From positions 1 to 64,000 of the forward strand of contig NZ_SMOK01000020.1 of assembly GCF_004353925.1 (NCBI RefSeq): DNA of 64,000 nucleotides. Reading direction: 5' to 3'. Positions 1 to 8,339 of the stretch are shown one piece after another. Numbering within the stretch: position 1 is the first letter of the stretch; each line of letters starts with the position of its first letter. Position numbers and translations under genes: made by a program. Origin of the DNA: Pseudomonas sp. H9. Its GTDB lineage: Bacteria; Pseudomonadota; Gammaproteobacteria; Pseudomonadales; Pseudomonadaceae. The notes under the pieces are model-generated. The model was given only the letters and a program-made list of their open reading frames with translations, made no database searches and was not told where the DNA came from.

Positions 1-66
1 GGAGCGGGCTTGCCCCGCGATTGCGGTATGTGAGCTATATAGCATCGCGGGGCAAGCCCGCTCCCA
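1..66. repeat. REP doublet (inverted repeat)
   Basis: Two head-to-head copies of the GGAGCGGGCTTGCCCCGCGAT unit (about 1-21 and 45-65) separated by an imperfect spacer. This is the P. putida-type REP/BIME arrangement found 14 times in this window. A further degenerate half unit follows at about 69-86. Confidence 0.9.
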
Positions 67-105
67 CCGCAAGCCCGCTCCTACAGTAAGCTCCACCAAG
101 CGTCC

Positions 106-140
106 AAAAAAAAACCGAAGCGGTTCAAGGCTTCGGTTTT
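106..140 (-). terminator. Rho-independent terminator of the SCP2 gene
   Basis: The 10-bp stem AAAACCGAAG/CTTCGGTTTT surrounds a 10-nt loop. Read on the minus strand it is followed by a U-run (A-run at 106-114). It lies about 20 bases beyond the stop codon of the SCP2 gene. Confidence 0.85.
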
Positions 141-160
141 GATTGGCATCAGCGCAAGGC

Positions 161-478
161 TCAGGCCGGGAACAGCTCGCTCAGCTTCATCGACAGCATC
201 ATGTCGCCTTCAACGCGCAGCTTGCCGCCCATGAAGGCTTGCATGCCGTCGGTTTCGCCGCTGACGATGCCTTTGAGGGTTTCGCTGTCCAGTACCAGGG
301 TGCAGTTGGCGTCGGCGTTTTCGCCTTCCTGGATTTCGCAGGTGCCATCCTTGACGATCAGGGCGTAGTGCTTGTCTTCGTCAGTGATGTTGAAACCGAA
401 CACCAGGTCAAGACCGGCAGCAGCAGCTGGGTTGAACTTGGCTTTCATCGCTTCGACGGCTTTTGCTACATCGCTCAT
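161..478 (-). CDS. SCP2 sterol-binding domain protein
   Basis: A 105-residue protein that is essentially one SCP2 (sterol carrier protein 2) domain: an N-terminal helix (MSDVAKAVEAMKAKFNP), a central LVFGFNITDEDKHYALIV strand pair and a C-terminal helical half with FMGGKLRVEGDMMLSMKL. The fold forms a hydrophobic cavity for lipids or acyl-CoA. It has no signal peptide, so it should be cytosolic. The start is supported by AGGAA upstream of the ATG. Its own terminator follows. The natural ligand of these short bacterial SCP2 proteins is not established, and no neighbour suggests one. Confidence 0.88.
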   Translation of the reverse strand: MSDVAKAVEAMKAKFNPAAAAGLDLVFGFNITDEDKHYALIVKDGTCEIQEGENADANCTLVLDSETLKGIVSGETDGMQAFMGGKLRVEGDMMLSMKLSELFPA

Positions 479-535
479 GGTGTGTTCCTTATTAAGTGAT
501 AACGGCAGCCGATGAAAGCTGCCAGGAGCCGGGGC

Positions 536-1261
536 TCAACGGTAAGTGATGAGCTCCGGCGCCTTCAGCAGCTGCACATGGGCTTGGCTGTTGAAGGAAG
601 CCAGGGCCACCTCGCGACCACGAAACTTAAGTTGGCTGAGCGAGGTGTTGATGATCTGCCAGTTCAGCGTAAACGCCTGGCTGGCAGAGATACAGGTCAC
701 CAGGTGGAGCAGGGCGGTGATCGTACCGCCCGAGGTAAAGATTGCAATGTTGTCGCCGTGGCTGGCCTGTTGCAGCGCACGCTGCAGACCGTTTTCAACG
801 CGCTGGACGAAGCCCTGCCAGGACTCGCACCCGTTGCTGTCGTATTCGCCGCTGTGCCAGCGCTGGACCAGCAGGGCAAACAAGCGCTGGAACTCACTGC
901 GATGTTCGGTACCGTTGCGCAGGATGTGCCGGGCCTCAGGCTCTTCGGGCAACAATCCGGGCAGCAGGTTGCGGATCATGGCGTCAGCGTCGAACTCGTT
1001 GAAGGCGGCATCGGTTTCAACCGACGGTACCTCGATGCCTGCGCGCTGCATGGCCGCCAGGGCCAGGCGCGCGGTGTCTTGCTGGCGGCGCAGATCGCCG
1101 GCCAGGCAGCGGTCCAGCCGTATGCCCAACTGGGCCAGGTGTTCACCGAGGACTTCGCTTTGCCGGATGCCCACTGGCGAGAGGACATCGTAGTCGTCTG
1201 CACCGAATGAGGCCTGGCCATGTCGAATCAGGTAGATGCTGCCCACGTTGTACGCCTGCAC
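536..1261 (-). CDS. Histidine phosphatase (phosphoglycerate mutase-like) family protein
   Basis: A 241-residue protein with the branch-1 histidine phosphatase signature near the N-terminus (YLIRHGQASFG). The conserved second arginine region follows (DLRRQQDTARL), and a C-terminal catalytic-histidine segment would be expected. At that place the protein has SHGDNIAIFTSGGTITALL, where SHGD carries the His. It probably removes phosphate from a small metabolite; the substrate cannot be read from sequence. The longest frame starts at a GTG (1259-1261) with no clear ribosome binding site. A second GTG five codons in, giving a protein starting just before GSIYLIRHGQ, is equally plausible. It lies 57 bases upstream of the SCP2 gene on the same strand, so the two may be co-transcribed. 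Confidence 0.85.
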   Translation of the reverse strand: MQAYNVGSIYLIRHGQASFGADDYDVLSPVGIRQSEVLGEHLAQLGIRLDRCLAGDLRRQQDTARLALAAMQRAGIEVPSVETDAAFNEFDADAMIRNLLPGLLPEEPEARHILRNGTEHRSEFQRLFALLVQRWHSGEYDSNGCESWQGFVQRVENGLQRALQQASHGDNIAIFTSGGTITALLHLVTCISASQAFTLNWQIINTSLSQLKFRGREVALASFNSQAHVQLLKAPELITYR

Positions 1262-1443
1262 TGAGAATGAGGCCGAGGTTAGGACGCCGCTGTCGGGCTG
1301 TCAACGAAAAAACATACAAGCGTTTGAAAAGAGCGTTTGAACTGCGTTGCCGAACATTTCCTACGCTGGCAGGGGCAAGGCTGCCTCGGTATGCTTGACT
1401 ATCGGTTCGCGCCGTTCGGGCGCCGGCATGTTAAGGAGTTACT

Positions 1444-2460
1444 GTGGAGTTTCTTGCAGAGTACGCAAGCTTTCTCGCCAAGACCGCGACCCTGGTGATC
1501 GCAATTCTGGTGGTGCTCTCGGCTATTGCCGGGTTACGTGGTAAAGGTCGGCGCAAGGCCGGCGGGCAGTTGCAGGTCAATAAACTCAATGAGTTCTACA
1601 AAGACCTGCGCGAGCGCCTGGAAAGCAACTTGCTCGACAAAGCGCAGCTCAAGGCCCTGCGCAAGCAGCAGGCGAAGGCGCAAAAACAGGAAAAGAAGAC
1701 CCCGGACGACAAACCGCGGGTATTCGTGCTCGACTTCAATGGCGATATCAAGGCCTCGGCCACCGAAAGCCTGCGTCATGAAATCACTGCACTGCTGACC
1801 CTCGCCACCCCGCGTGACGAAGTGGTGCTGCGCCTTGAGAGCGGCGGTGGCATGGTTCACAGCTACGGCCTGGCCGCCTCGCAACTGGCGCGTATCCGCC
1901 AGGCGGGCATTCCGCTGACGGTGTGTATCGACAAGGTTGCTGCCAGCGGCGGCTATATGATGGCCTGCATCGGCGACAAGATTGTCAGCGCCCCGTTCGC
2001 CATCCTCGGATCGATCGGGGTGGTGGCGCAGCTGCCGAACGTCAATCGCCTGCTGAAAAAGCACGATGTCGATTTCGAAGTGTTCACCGCCGGTGAGTAC
2101 AAACGCACCGTCACCGTGTTTGGCGAGAACACTGAAAAGGGCCGGGAGAAGTTCCAGGAAGACCTGGACGTCACCCACCAGTTGTTCAAGGATTTCGTCT
2201 CGCGCTATCGCCCACAACTGCACATCGACGATGTCGCCACCGGTGAAGTGTGGCTGGGTGTTGCCGCGCTCAACAAGCAATTGGTTGACGAGCTCAAGAC
2301 CAGCGACGAATACCTGGGTGAGCGTGTGCGCGAGTCGAACCTCTACCACCTGCATTTTGCCGAGCGCAAAAGCTTGCAGGAACGCGTCGGGCTGGCCGCC
2401 AGTGGCACGATCGAGAACACGCTGCTCGGGCTCTGGAGCAAACTGGGACAGTGGCGCTGA
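1444..2460 (+). CDS. sohB: Inner-membrane serine protease SohB
   Basis: A 338-residue SohB/SppA-type (family S49) protease. An N-terminal membrane segment (about residues 15-31) is followed by a charged stretch rich in Lys/Gln/Arg (about 60-90). The catalytic domain carries the Ser-Lys dyad: Ser168 in VAASGGYMM and Lys220 in GEYKRT. The preceding LESGGGMVHSYGLAASQ is the usual S49 block. It should cut peptides or signal-peptide remnants in or at the inner membrane, with the active site periplasmic. The GTG start is supported by AAGGAG seven bases upstream. It is divergent from the histidine phosphatase gene. Confidence 0.93.
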   Translation: MEFLAEYASFLAKTATLVIAILVVLSAIAGLRGKGRRKAGGQLQVNKLNEFYKDLRERLESNLLDKAQLKALRKQQAKAQKQEKKTPDDKPRVFVLDFNGDIKASATESLRHEITALLTLATPRDEVVLRLESGGGMVHSYGLAASQLARIRQAGIPLTVCIDKVAASGGYMMACIGDKIVSAPFAILGSIGVVAQLPNVNRLLKKHDVDFEVFTAGEYKRTVTVFGENTEKGREKFQEDLDVTHQLFKDFVSRYRPQLHIDDVATGEVWLGVAALNKQLVDELKTSDEYLGERVRESNLYHLHFAERKSLQERVGLAASGTIENTLLGLWSKLGQWR

Positions 2461-2531
2461 GCAATAAGTAACGCCAAGGCATCGCATCATTGCGTTTTTC
2501 TGTGGGTTCAATCGCCCACAGGGAAACGTCA

Positions 2532-5291
2532 ATGTCCACCTCCGATACGCAAACCCCGCCTGGCTTGCATGGCCGCTACCTGGCCAAACGCCTTCCCCAT
2601 GTGTTCAAGCATGCAACCGCGTCCGACCTCAAGCGTTGGCGCGACGTGCAGCGCCCTGCGCAACTGACTGCCAACGGGCTTGCGGGCTGGTTCCAGCAGG
2701 CCAGCGAGGACGAGCGCCAGGTGCTGCTCGACGCGCAGAAACAAAGCCGCGCCTCCACCCACGCGCTGGCCAAGGCACTGAAAAGCCTCAAGGCACCCAC
2801 GACTTTTGCCGAACCGTTACTCAAGGCTGAGCTGAAGAGCCGCCTGGATGTGGAGCTCAACGTCAACACCGTGCAACTGGTGGAGCTGCACCACGAGCCG
2901 GTGTTCCTGGGATCCATGCTGCGGCTCCAGCCGATCCAGCAAACGCTGTTGCAGGCAGCCATGCAGAACTATGCCGCCGACAAACGCTTTGAGAAGGGCA
3001 GTGCGCTGGCGCCAAAGGGCGCCTTTACCCTGGAACTCAAGCCGAACGCAGAGGAGGGTGCCTACCCGCGCTTTGCATACCGTTACAGTGAAAAGCTGGA
3101 GATTGCCCCGGAGCGTTTCGCCACCCTGTGCCACGAGCTGGACTTGGGTGAGAAATACCAGGCACACATTCGTGAGGTGTATGAAGACCCGGCAACACAA
3201 AGCCATGTGCGCAGCCTGTCGATCACTGCAGAGAAGGATCACTTACGACAAACCGCGCAGATAGCGTTCATGAAAGATGAGATCTCCGAGGCGGCGCGGC
3301 AGATGATCAATGGCCTGATTGACGGCCAACGCGCCCCACTGTTCCACGACAAGCCGGTGATCTGCCAGACCCTGACAATGTTCGGTGCAGCGCTGGACCG
3401 GGTAGTGGTATTGAGTGCCGACCGCATTGCCAGCGACCATGTAGAGCCTATTGTCGTTTACCTGCCCGGGGCGCCCCTGTACCCGCTCAAAGAGTACGCT
3501 TCGGTTGCCGCGTTCAAGAGCGACTTGCGCATCAACCTGCTCAAACCTGCCTATCTGAAGCTGTTTCGTGGGTATGTTGCGCAGAAAGAACATCCTCACT
3601 TTTTCAAGCGAGTCAAAGAGGCAGCCTATCGCAACGATGGCTCTGGTCAGTTCAACCCGGAGTCAAACCTGCACCTGCGTGACGAGGCAATCGGCGGTGA
3701 CCTGTTCGACTACCGGCAAGATCAGCACCTGCTGCGCATCAAGGTCAATGCCCGTCACCTGTTAGTACCCAGCGCTGAGGTGGATGAAGCGGCCAGCAAA
3801 CTGCGCCTGGCGTACTGGGAAAACATCGGCTTGAACGTACTCAATGCTGCCGCGTTCTTTGTGCCCGCACTGGGTGCGGTGATGGCGGTGGTGGCCGCAG
3901 TGCAAATGGTTGGTGAAATTATTGACGGTGCCAATGCCTGGGAAGCGGGTGACCTTGACGAGGCATTGGCACACTTTGAATCTGTGGCATTGAATGTTGT
4001 GGTGGCCGTCGGCCTGGGGGCTGCCGGGCATGTCGGCAGTTCGGTAAGTACGAGTGAAACCGTTGACGGGTTGCTGCGCGTCACACTGCCCAATGGTCAG
4101 CAACGTTTGTGGAAACCCGACCTTCAGCCTTATGCCCGCGATGTCGAACTGACAGGTATCACCCCGGATGAGCAAGGCGTGTACACGCGTGATTCAACGT
4201 CTTTTGTGCGCATCGGCGAGCATGTGTTCGAGGTCGCCCAGGATACCAAGAAGAACTGGTCGATCTGCCACCCGGACGATCCGCAGGCCTATCAGCCGAC
4301 GCTGAAGCACAATGGTGAGGGACTGTGGCAGGCAGAGGGTGAGCAACCCCTGCAATGGAGTCATGAACAGTTGTTGAAACGCCTTGGTCACGCTGCGCAT
4401 GGCCTGGATGATGAGAGGGTTGAGCTGGCCGTAAAGGTGAGTGGTGTGGACGATGACGTACTGCGCCGTATGCACGTTGACCGCTCGCCGATGCCGGCGC
4501 TGCTCAAGGAAACCTTGGCGCGCTATCAGGTCGATCAACGCGTCAACCGCCTGATCGACAGCCTGGGCAGTAGCGCCGCTGGTACAGAAGGGCTGGAGAT
4601 GGGGCCCACCTTGAGCCAGGACCTGGCGCGCTGGCCTCAACGGGTGTTCGAGGTCTACGACGAGGCGAACCTTAACCGTGAGCCTGTTCGCTACGGTGCT
4701 GCGCGCTGGCCTAGCGGGCGTGTCATTCGTATCTCGCTCAGGGAGTTGTATGCCAACCAATTGGCTGATCGGGTGTTGGCAGACCTGAGCGAAAGCGAGG
4801 CCATGGATTTGTTCGGTTCAAGTGTCGAACCCGAGCAACGTCTGTCGGTATTGCGCAAGCTTATTGCCGAACGCGCGGAGCACCGTCGTAGCGAAATCTT
4901 CACTATCATGTATGAGCATGGCCGAGCGACACGCAGCGCCGAGCAAGCCCTGTTGATGCGCGACTTCCCTGCACTGACCGATGAGGTCGCACAAGAAATC
5001 ATCCAGGCTGCAGATGCCGATGAGTACCGGCAAATGCAAGGTAGTGAAGGGCGCGTGCCGATGCGTCTGGCCGAGGAAGCGCGGGTCTACCAGCGTCAGT
5101 TGGTACTGTGTCGCGCCATTCAGGGGATGCACGAAACTCGCCTGGCAAGCCTCGACAGCGATCGTCTGGCGGTGGGCTTGCTGGCAAAACTGCCAGGCTG
5201 GACCGACACGGTGCGTGTCGAGCTGCGCGAAGACACTGAGGCCGGACGCCTGTTGGCCAGCGCTGGCGCGGCGGGGGGGAGCTTAAGGTAG
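2532..5291 (+). CDS. Giant NEL-type toxin, N-terminal part (dermonecrotic toxin-like domain), split by frameshift
   Basis: This 919-residue frame is the first half of a large protein of the Pseudomonas 'dermonecrotic toxin domain plus LRR plus NEL' type. The start at 2532 has AGGGAA seven bases before it; an upstream ATG at 2490 lacks this. It has no signal peptide. The N-terminal half is helical and charged. A strongly hydrophobic segment at about residues 430-465 (Ala/Val/Gly-rich, FFVPALGAVMAVVAAVQMVGEI) could insert in membranes, as in dermonecrotic-toxin-like translocation domains. The frame ends in LLASAGAAGGSLR and TAG at 5289-5291. Reading -1 at the G7 run (5273-5279) joins it to the next frame as GAAGGELKVVVRTAEGY, so the two were, or still are, one protein of about 1,730 residues. 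The domain call is recalled family knowledge; the frame split is seen directly. Confidence 0.8.
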   Translation: MSTSDTQTPPGLHGRYLAKRLPHVFKHATASDLKRWRDVQRPAQLTANGLAGWFQQASEDERQVLLDAQKQSRASTHALAKALKSLKAPTTFAEPLLKAELKSRLDVELNVNTVQLVELHHEPVFLGSMLRLQPIQQTLLQAAMQNYAADKRFEKGSALAPKGAFTLELKPNAEEGAYPRFAYRYSEKLEIAPERFATLCHELDLGEKYQAHIREVYEDPATQSHVRSLSITAEKDHLRQTAQIAFMKDEISEAARQMINGLIDGQRAPLFHDKPVICQTLTMFGAALDRVVVLSADRIASDHVEPIVVYLPGAPLYPLKEYASVAAFKSDLRINLLKPAYLKLFRGYVAQKEHPHFFKRVKEAAYRNDGSGQFNPESNLHLRDEAIGGDLFDYRQDQHLLRIKVNARHLLVPSAEVDEAASKLRLAYWENIGLNVLNAAAFFVPALGAVMAVVAAVQMVGEIIDGANAWEAGDLDEALAHFESVALNVVVAVGLGAAGHVGSSVSTSETVDGLLRVTLPNGQQRLWKPDLQPYARDVELTGITPDEQGVYTRDSTSFVRIGEHVFEVAQDTKKNWSICHPDDPQAYQPTLKHNGEGLWQAEGEQPLQWSHEQLLKRLGHAAHGLDDERVELAVKVSGVDDDVLRRMHVDRSPMPALLKETLARYQVDQRVNRLIDSLGSSAAGTEGLEMGPTLSQDLARWPQRVFEVYDEANLNREPVRYGAARWPSGRVIRISLRELYANQLADRVLADLSESEAMDLFGSSVEPEQRLSVLRKLIAERAEHRRSEIFTIMYEHGRATRSAEQALLMRDFPALTDEVAQEIIQAADADEYRQMQGSEGRVPMRLAEEARVYQRQLVLCRAIQGMHETRLASLDSDRLAVGLLAKLPGWTDTVRVELREDTEAGRLLASAGAAGGSLR
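5273..5279 (+). other. G7 run with slippery heptamer at the frame junction of the NEL toxin gene
   Basis: Seven consecutive G lie in the zero frame as G_GGG_GGG, which fits the X_XXY_YYZ pattern of -1 slippage sites. A -1 shift here, or one extra G (eight instead of seven), restores a continuous reading frame from 2532 to 7726. It could be a programmed frameshift, a phase-variable tract, a true mutation, or a base-calling error. Confidence 0.75.
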
Positions 5292-7726
5292 TGGTCCGTA
5301 CTGCTGAGGGTTACACCGCTTATGATGCCCAAGGGCTTGAGTTGTCGAAGGGCCAGTCGCTCTATGCTTCTCTGCTCAAGGCGCTGCCCGATAGTGAACG
5401 GCAGGCGCTGAACTTGCAGATCCATTCCGCGCAATCGCTACAAGAGCAACTGTGTGCCATCGCCGTGGCGGATCGTACCGCAGCGGCCCGGGCGCTGGGT
5501 CAACAGCCCATCAAGCCCTGGTTCCGCGCACCCATGCGACTGGCCGATGGGCGAGCGGGATATCCCCTGGGTGGGGCGGTGGGCAGCATGGGGATCGACT
5601 CCAAGCTCAACGCACTGTTTCCAACGCTTTCGCATGCTGAGCTTGAGACACTCAAAGCGCGCTTGTTGTTGGAAAATCAGCACCTGGGCGACGCAGTGTT
5701 CAAGTTGCAGAGCGAGCTGCGTAAGCTTGAGGAAACCCTTGAACAGTGGGCCCAGGACAGCGCGAATGTTTATCAACGCACCTACCGTGAGCAAACCCGC
5801 AGGGCATTGATCAGTGCCTGGCGTCGGCAAGGTGGGCGCCAGCACACGGAATTGACGTTGTTTGGTCCGGACGTCGGGGAACTGCCTCGGTTGACGGCGC
5901 GCTTTGACCATATCCAGCGCTTGTACTTGACCCGAATGAATCTGCAGGCGTTACCCGACGGTTTCCTGCGTTGCTTTCCCAATGTTCAGCAGTTGTCGCT
6001 GGAGGCTAACTACTTCAATGTCATACCGCCGGAGGTTGCAACATTGACCCAGCTGAAGGAGCTGAACCTGCGCGAACTCAGACTTGATAGTAGCGACACG
6101 ATGTTCGACGCACTGAAACCGTTGGTGAACTTACAGTCGTTGGAGCTACAAAGCAGTGGCCTGCGAAGCATCCCGAGTCCAGCGCTGGAGGCGCTTGGAT
6201 CATTGCCCGCCTTGAGGCGATTGAACTTGCGCTATAACCAGGTCGCCCTGACCACGGAGGCGCTGCAATCCCTGGCCCAGTTGCCGCTACAGGAGCTGGA
6301 TTTGAGCTCGACGGGTCTGGTACTGGACGAAGCGGGCGCTGCTGTGTTCTCCCGTTTCGATCGCTTGCAGCGGTTGTGGTTGACGGCTAATCGATTGGGG
6401 CGCGCGCCCAACCTGGAAAACCTGGCACAGCTTGAAGAGCTGGACTTGAACAGTTGTGAGCTTAATGAGTTCCCGGCGGGTTTGCTTACGCTGATGAATC
6501 TTGAGCCTAATGCACTGCGAAGAGTCGACTTGAGTCGCAACCAGATCACCCAATTGCCGGCGTTGGCCGAGACGGTTTTTGGCCAGAACCTGCGCAACGA
6601 TGCCGAGCGAGCGCACAGGCTGAACCTGTTCTACAACCCGCTGGAGGCCTCGAGCATTGCGCGCCTGAGTGCCGTCGGGTCGGATTTCATTTCTGATACG
6701 GTCATGGAGCTACAGCCAGAGCAAGCCTGGTTACGTGGTGCGACCGAAGCCAACCGCGAGCTTTGGCAGCAATGGTTCCAGCATGACCGCCATACTGCAC
6801 TGCGTGATGTGCTTGAGCGATTGGCCAATTCAGCCGAGTTCAAGCGCAATGGGCAAGACCTGCGCAAACGCGTTTGGTCGATGCTCAAGCTGGGCTCGGA
6901 GTCCACTCAACTCAGAGAAGACTTGCTGGAAATCGCCAATGCCTTCCCGATTACCTGTGGCGATGCCGGTGCCGATGCCTTCAGCGCGATGGAAATCGCC
7001 GTGCTGGTGTTCGAGCGCAGCGCGCTGGCGACCACAGAAGACCGTGGCGCTGAACTCCTGGCGCTGTACAAGCAGTTGTTCCGTCGCCATGAAGTGGAGC
7101 GTAGGGCTGATGCCCTGTCGTTGGCGCGTAAGCTGCGGCGCCTGGCGCTGACTGAAGAACAGACCCCGACAGCACTTGATCCGTTGGATGACATCAGTGA
7201 CGACTTGCTGCGCAGAGAGGGGGTTGATGATATCGAAATCAGGCTGGCCCTGCGTCAGGATCTGTCGGCCAAGCTGGACTATCCGGAGCCATCCGCCGGC
7301 ATGCTTTACCGCACGACTGCCAATCTGTCTGAGCAGACCATAGGGCGTGTTGAACAAGCGGTCAGAACAAGTGATACCGTGGAAAACCGTCAGGCATGGA
7401 TGGTGAGCGAGAGCAATTGGCAGCGTTACCTGAAGCAGCGCTATACCGCGCAGTTCGATGAAGTCGCCCAACCCTTTGTAGACGGTGTGGAGTACCTGGA
7501 CTATTGCAACGGCCTGTCGGACGAAGTGCCAGGCTCGCTTACTGACAACGTACTGGAAATCCTGCGTACAGCGTTGAACGCAGAGCCGCTGGACACAGAC
7601 GGTACGCTGCGCAAACTGGAACCTTCAAGTCAGGATTACGTGGCCGCAGCCAATGCGTTGGCAAGCGCACGTAGCAAGGCTGAGGATGATTTGATGGCCA
7701 AGTTGACGCAAGAAACTGAAGCCTGA
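5291..7726 (+). CDS. Giant NEL-type toxin, C-terminal part: leucine-rich repeats plus NEL E3 ubiquitin ligase domain
   Basis: This 811-residue frame continues the preceding one. Residues about 190-435 form leucine-rich repeats, with units such as LYLTRMNLQALPDGF, LSLEANYFNVIPPEV and LDLNSCELNEFPAGL. Residues about 470-811 match the NEL (novel E3 ligase, IpaH/SspH/SlrP-type) domain, with the catalytic cysteine candidate Cys556 in ITCGDAGADAF (CxD motif). NEL proteins transfer ubiquitin to host proteins after delivery into eukaryotic cells. If translated separately, it would begin at the GTG 5291-5293, which overlaps the previous TAG by one base and has only a G-rich stretch as possible ribosome binding site. 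The frame runs open 5' of this GTG through the G7 run, supporting a single original gene. No chaperone or secretion genes are nearby. Confidence 0.85.
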   Translation: MVRTAEGYTAYDAQGLELSKGQSLYASLLKALPDSERQALNLQIHSAQSLQEQLCAIAVADRTAAARALGQQPIKPWFRAPMRLADGRAGYPLGGAVGSMGIDSKLNALFPTLSHAELETLKARLLLENQHLGDAVFKLQSELRKLEETLEQWAQDSANVYQRTYREQTRRALISAWRRQGGRQHTELTLFGPDVGELPRLTARFDHIQRLYLTRMNLQALPDGFLRCFPNVQQLSLEANYFNVIPPEVATLTQLKELNLRELRLDSSDTMFDALKPLVNLQSLELQSSGLRSIPSPALEALGSLPALRRLNLRYNQVALTTEALQSLAQLPLQELDLSSTGLVLDEAGAAVFSRFDRLQRLWLTANRLGRAPNLENLAQLEELDLNSCELNEFPAGLLTLMNLEPNALRRVDLSRNQITQLPALAETVFGQNLRNDAERAHRLNLFYNPLEASSIARLSAVGSDFISDTVMELQPEQAWLRGATEANRELWQQWFQHDRHTALRDVLERLANSAEFKRNGQDLRKRVWSMLKLGSESTQLREDLLEIANAFPITCGDAGADAFSAMEIAVLVFERSALATTEDRGAELLALYKQLFRRHEVERRADALSLARKLRRLALTEEQTPTALDPLDDISDDLLRREGVDDIEIRLALRQDLSAKLDYPEPSAGMLYRTTANLSEQTIGRVEQAVRTSDTVENRQAWMVSESNWQRYLKQRYTAQFDEVAQPFVDGVEYLDYCNGLSDEVPGSLTDNVLEILRTALNAEPLDTDGTLRKLEPSSQDYVAAANALASARSKAEDDLMAKLTQETEA

Positions 7727-7732
7727 GCCTCT

Positions 7733-7799
7733 AGCTTGCAGCTTGCAGCTTGCAGCTTGCAGCTTGCAGCTTGCAGCTTGCAGCTTGCAGCTTGCAGCT
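7733..7799. repeat. Tandem heptanucleotide repeat (AGCTTGC)9
   Basis: Nine perfect, uninterrupted copies of AGCTTGC (7733-7795) plus a partial copy fill the space between the NEL toxin stop codon and the following terminator. Related AGCTTGCAGCT-like words occur just upstream of the sulfite reductase gene (9991-10005) and in the muxB-muxC gap (57550-57579). The repeat is non-coding here and likely variable in length. Confidence 0.95.
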
Positions 7800-7800
7800 A

Positions 7801-7839
7801 TAAAAAAACCGATACCAGCGAGCTGGTATCGGTTTTTTG
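7801..7839. terminator. Bidirectional terminator
   Basis: The stem AACCGATACCAGC/GCTGGTATCGGTT has an A-run on its left and a T-run on its right, so it can stop transcription of both the NEL toxin gene (+) and the DUF934 gene (-), which converge here. Confidence 0.9.
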
Positions 7840-7844
7840 TGCCT

Positions 7845-8339
7845 TCAGCGACGACGGAACAACGGTTGTGGTTCGTCGGTTGCGGCCTGGTAGGTCACGG
7901 AAAAGTCCTTGAGGCTTTCCAGTGCTTCGACCGGGTCTTTGTCGGCGCGCAGGGCGAAGGCATCGAAGCCACAGCGTTTCATGTAGAACAGCTGATCGCG
8001 CAGCACGTCGCCGATGGCACGCAATTCGCCGGTGAACTTGTAGCGATCACGCAGCAGACGCGCATTGGAATAGTTGCGCCCGTCGGTGAAGGCCGGGAAG
8101 TTCAGGGCGATGACCTGGAAGCTGGCGACATCTTCACCGATTTCTTCGGCTTCTTCGTCGGCATCGAGCCACACACCCAGGCCGCCGTCGCGGGCCTTGA
8201 GGGCGTGGCCATGATCACGCCACAGCTGCAACGGCACGATGTAGTCGTCGCAGTTGGTCAGCTCGTCGAAGGACACGTCCTTGGGCAGCAAGTGCCAGGT
8301 TTCGTCGACGATTTCGTTGTTCTTAATGATTCGCTGCAT
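7845..8339 (-). CDS. DUF934 domain-containing protein (sulfite reductase partner)
   Basis: A 164-residue protein starting MQRIIKNNEIVDETWHLLP, with the DUF934 core LGVWLDADEEAEEIGEDV, FPAFTDGRNYSNARLLRDRY, IGDVLRDQLFYMKRCGFDAF. DUF934 genes usually follow the siroheme sulfite/nitrite reductase gene. Here the start overlaps the reductase gene's end by 17 bases, so the two are translationally coupled. A role in sulfite reduction (electron supply or assembly) is inferred from this linkage; no catalytic motif is evident. The start is chosen at the ATG 8337-8339 because the longer frame only extends into the reductase gene. Confidence 0.9.
   Translation of the reverse strand: MQRIIKNNEIVDETWHLLPKDVSFDELTNCDDYIVPLQLWRDHGHALKARDGGLGVWLDADEEAEEIGEDVASFQVIALNFPAFTDGRNYSNARLLRDRYKFTGELRAIGDVLRDQLFYMKRCGFDAFALRADKDPVEALESLKDFSVTYQAATDEPQPLFRRR

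Noticed and set aside
1534..2532. A 332-codon minus-strand frame opposite sohB
   Set aside because: Shadow frame; SohB has intact catalytic residues and a good ribosome binding site on the other strand.
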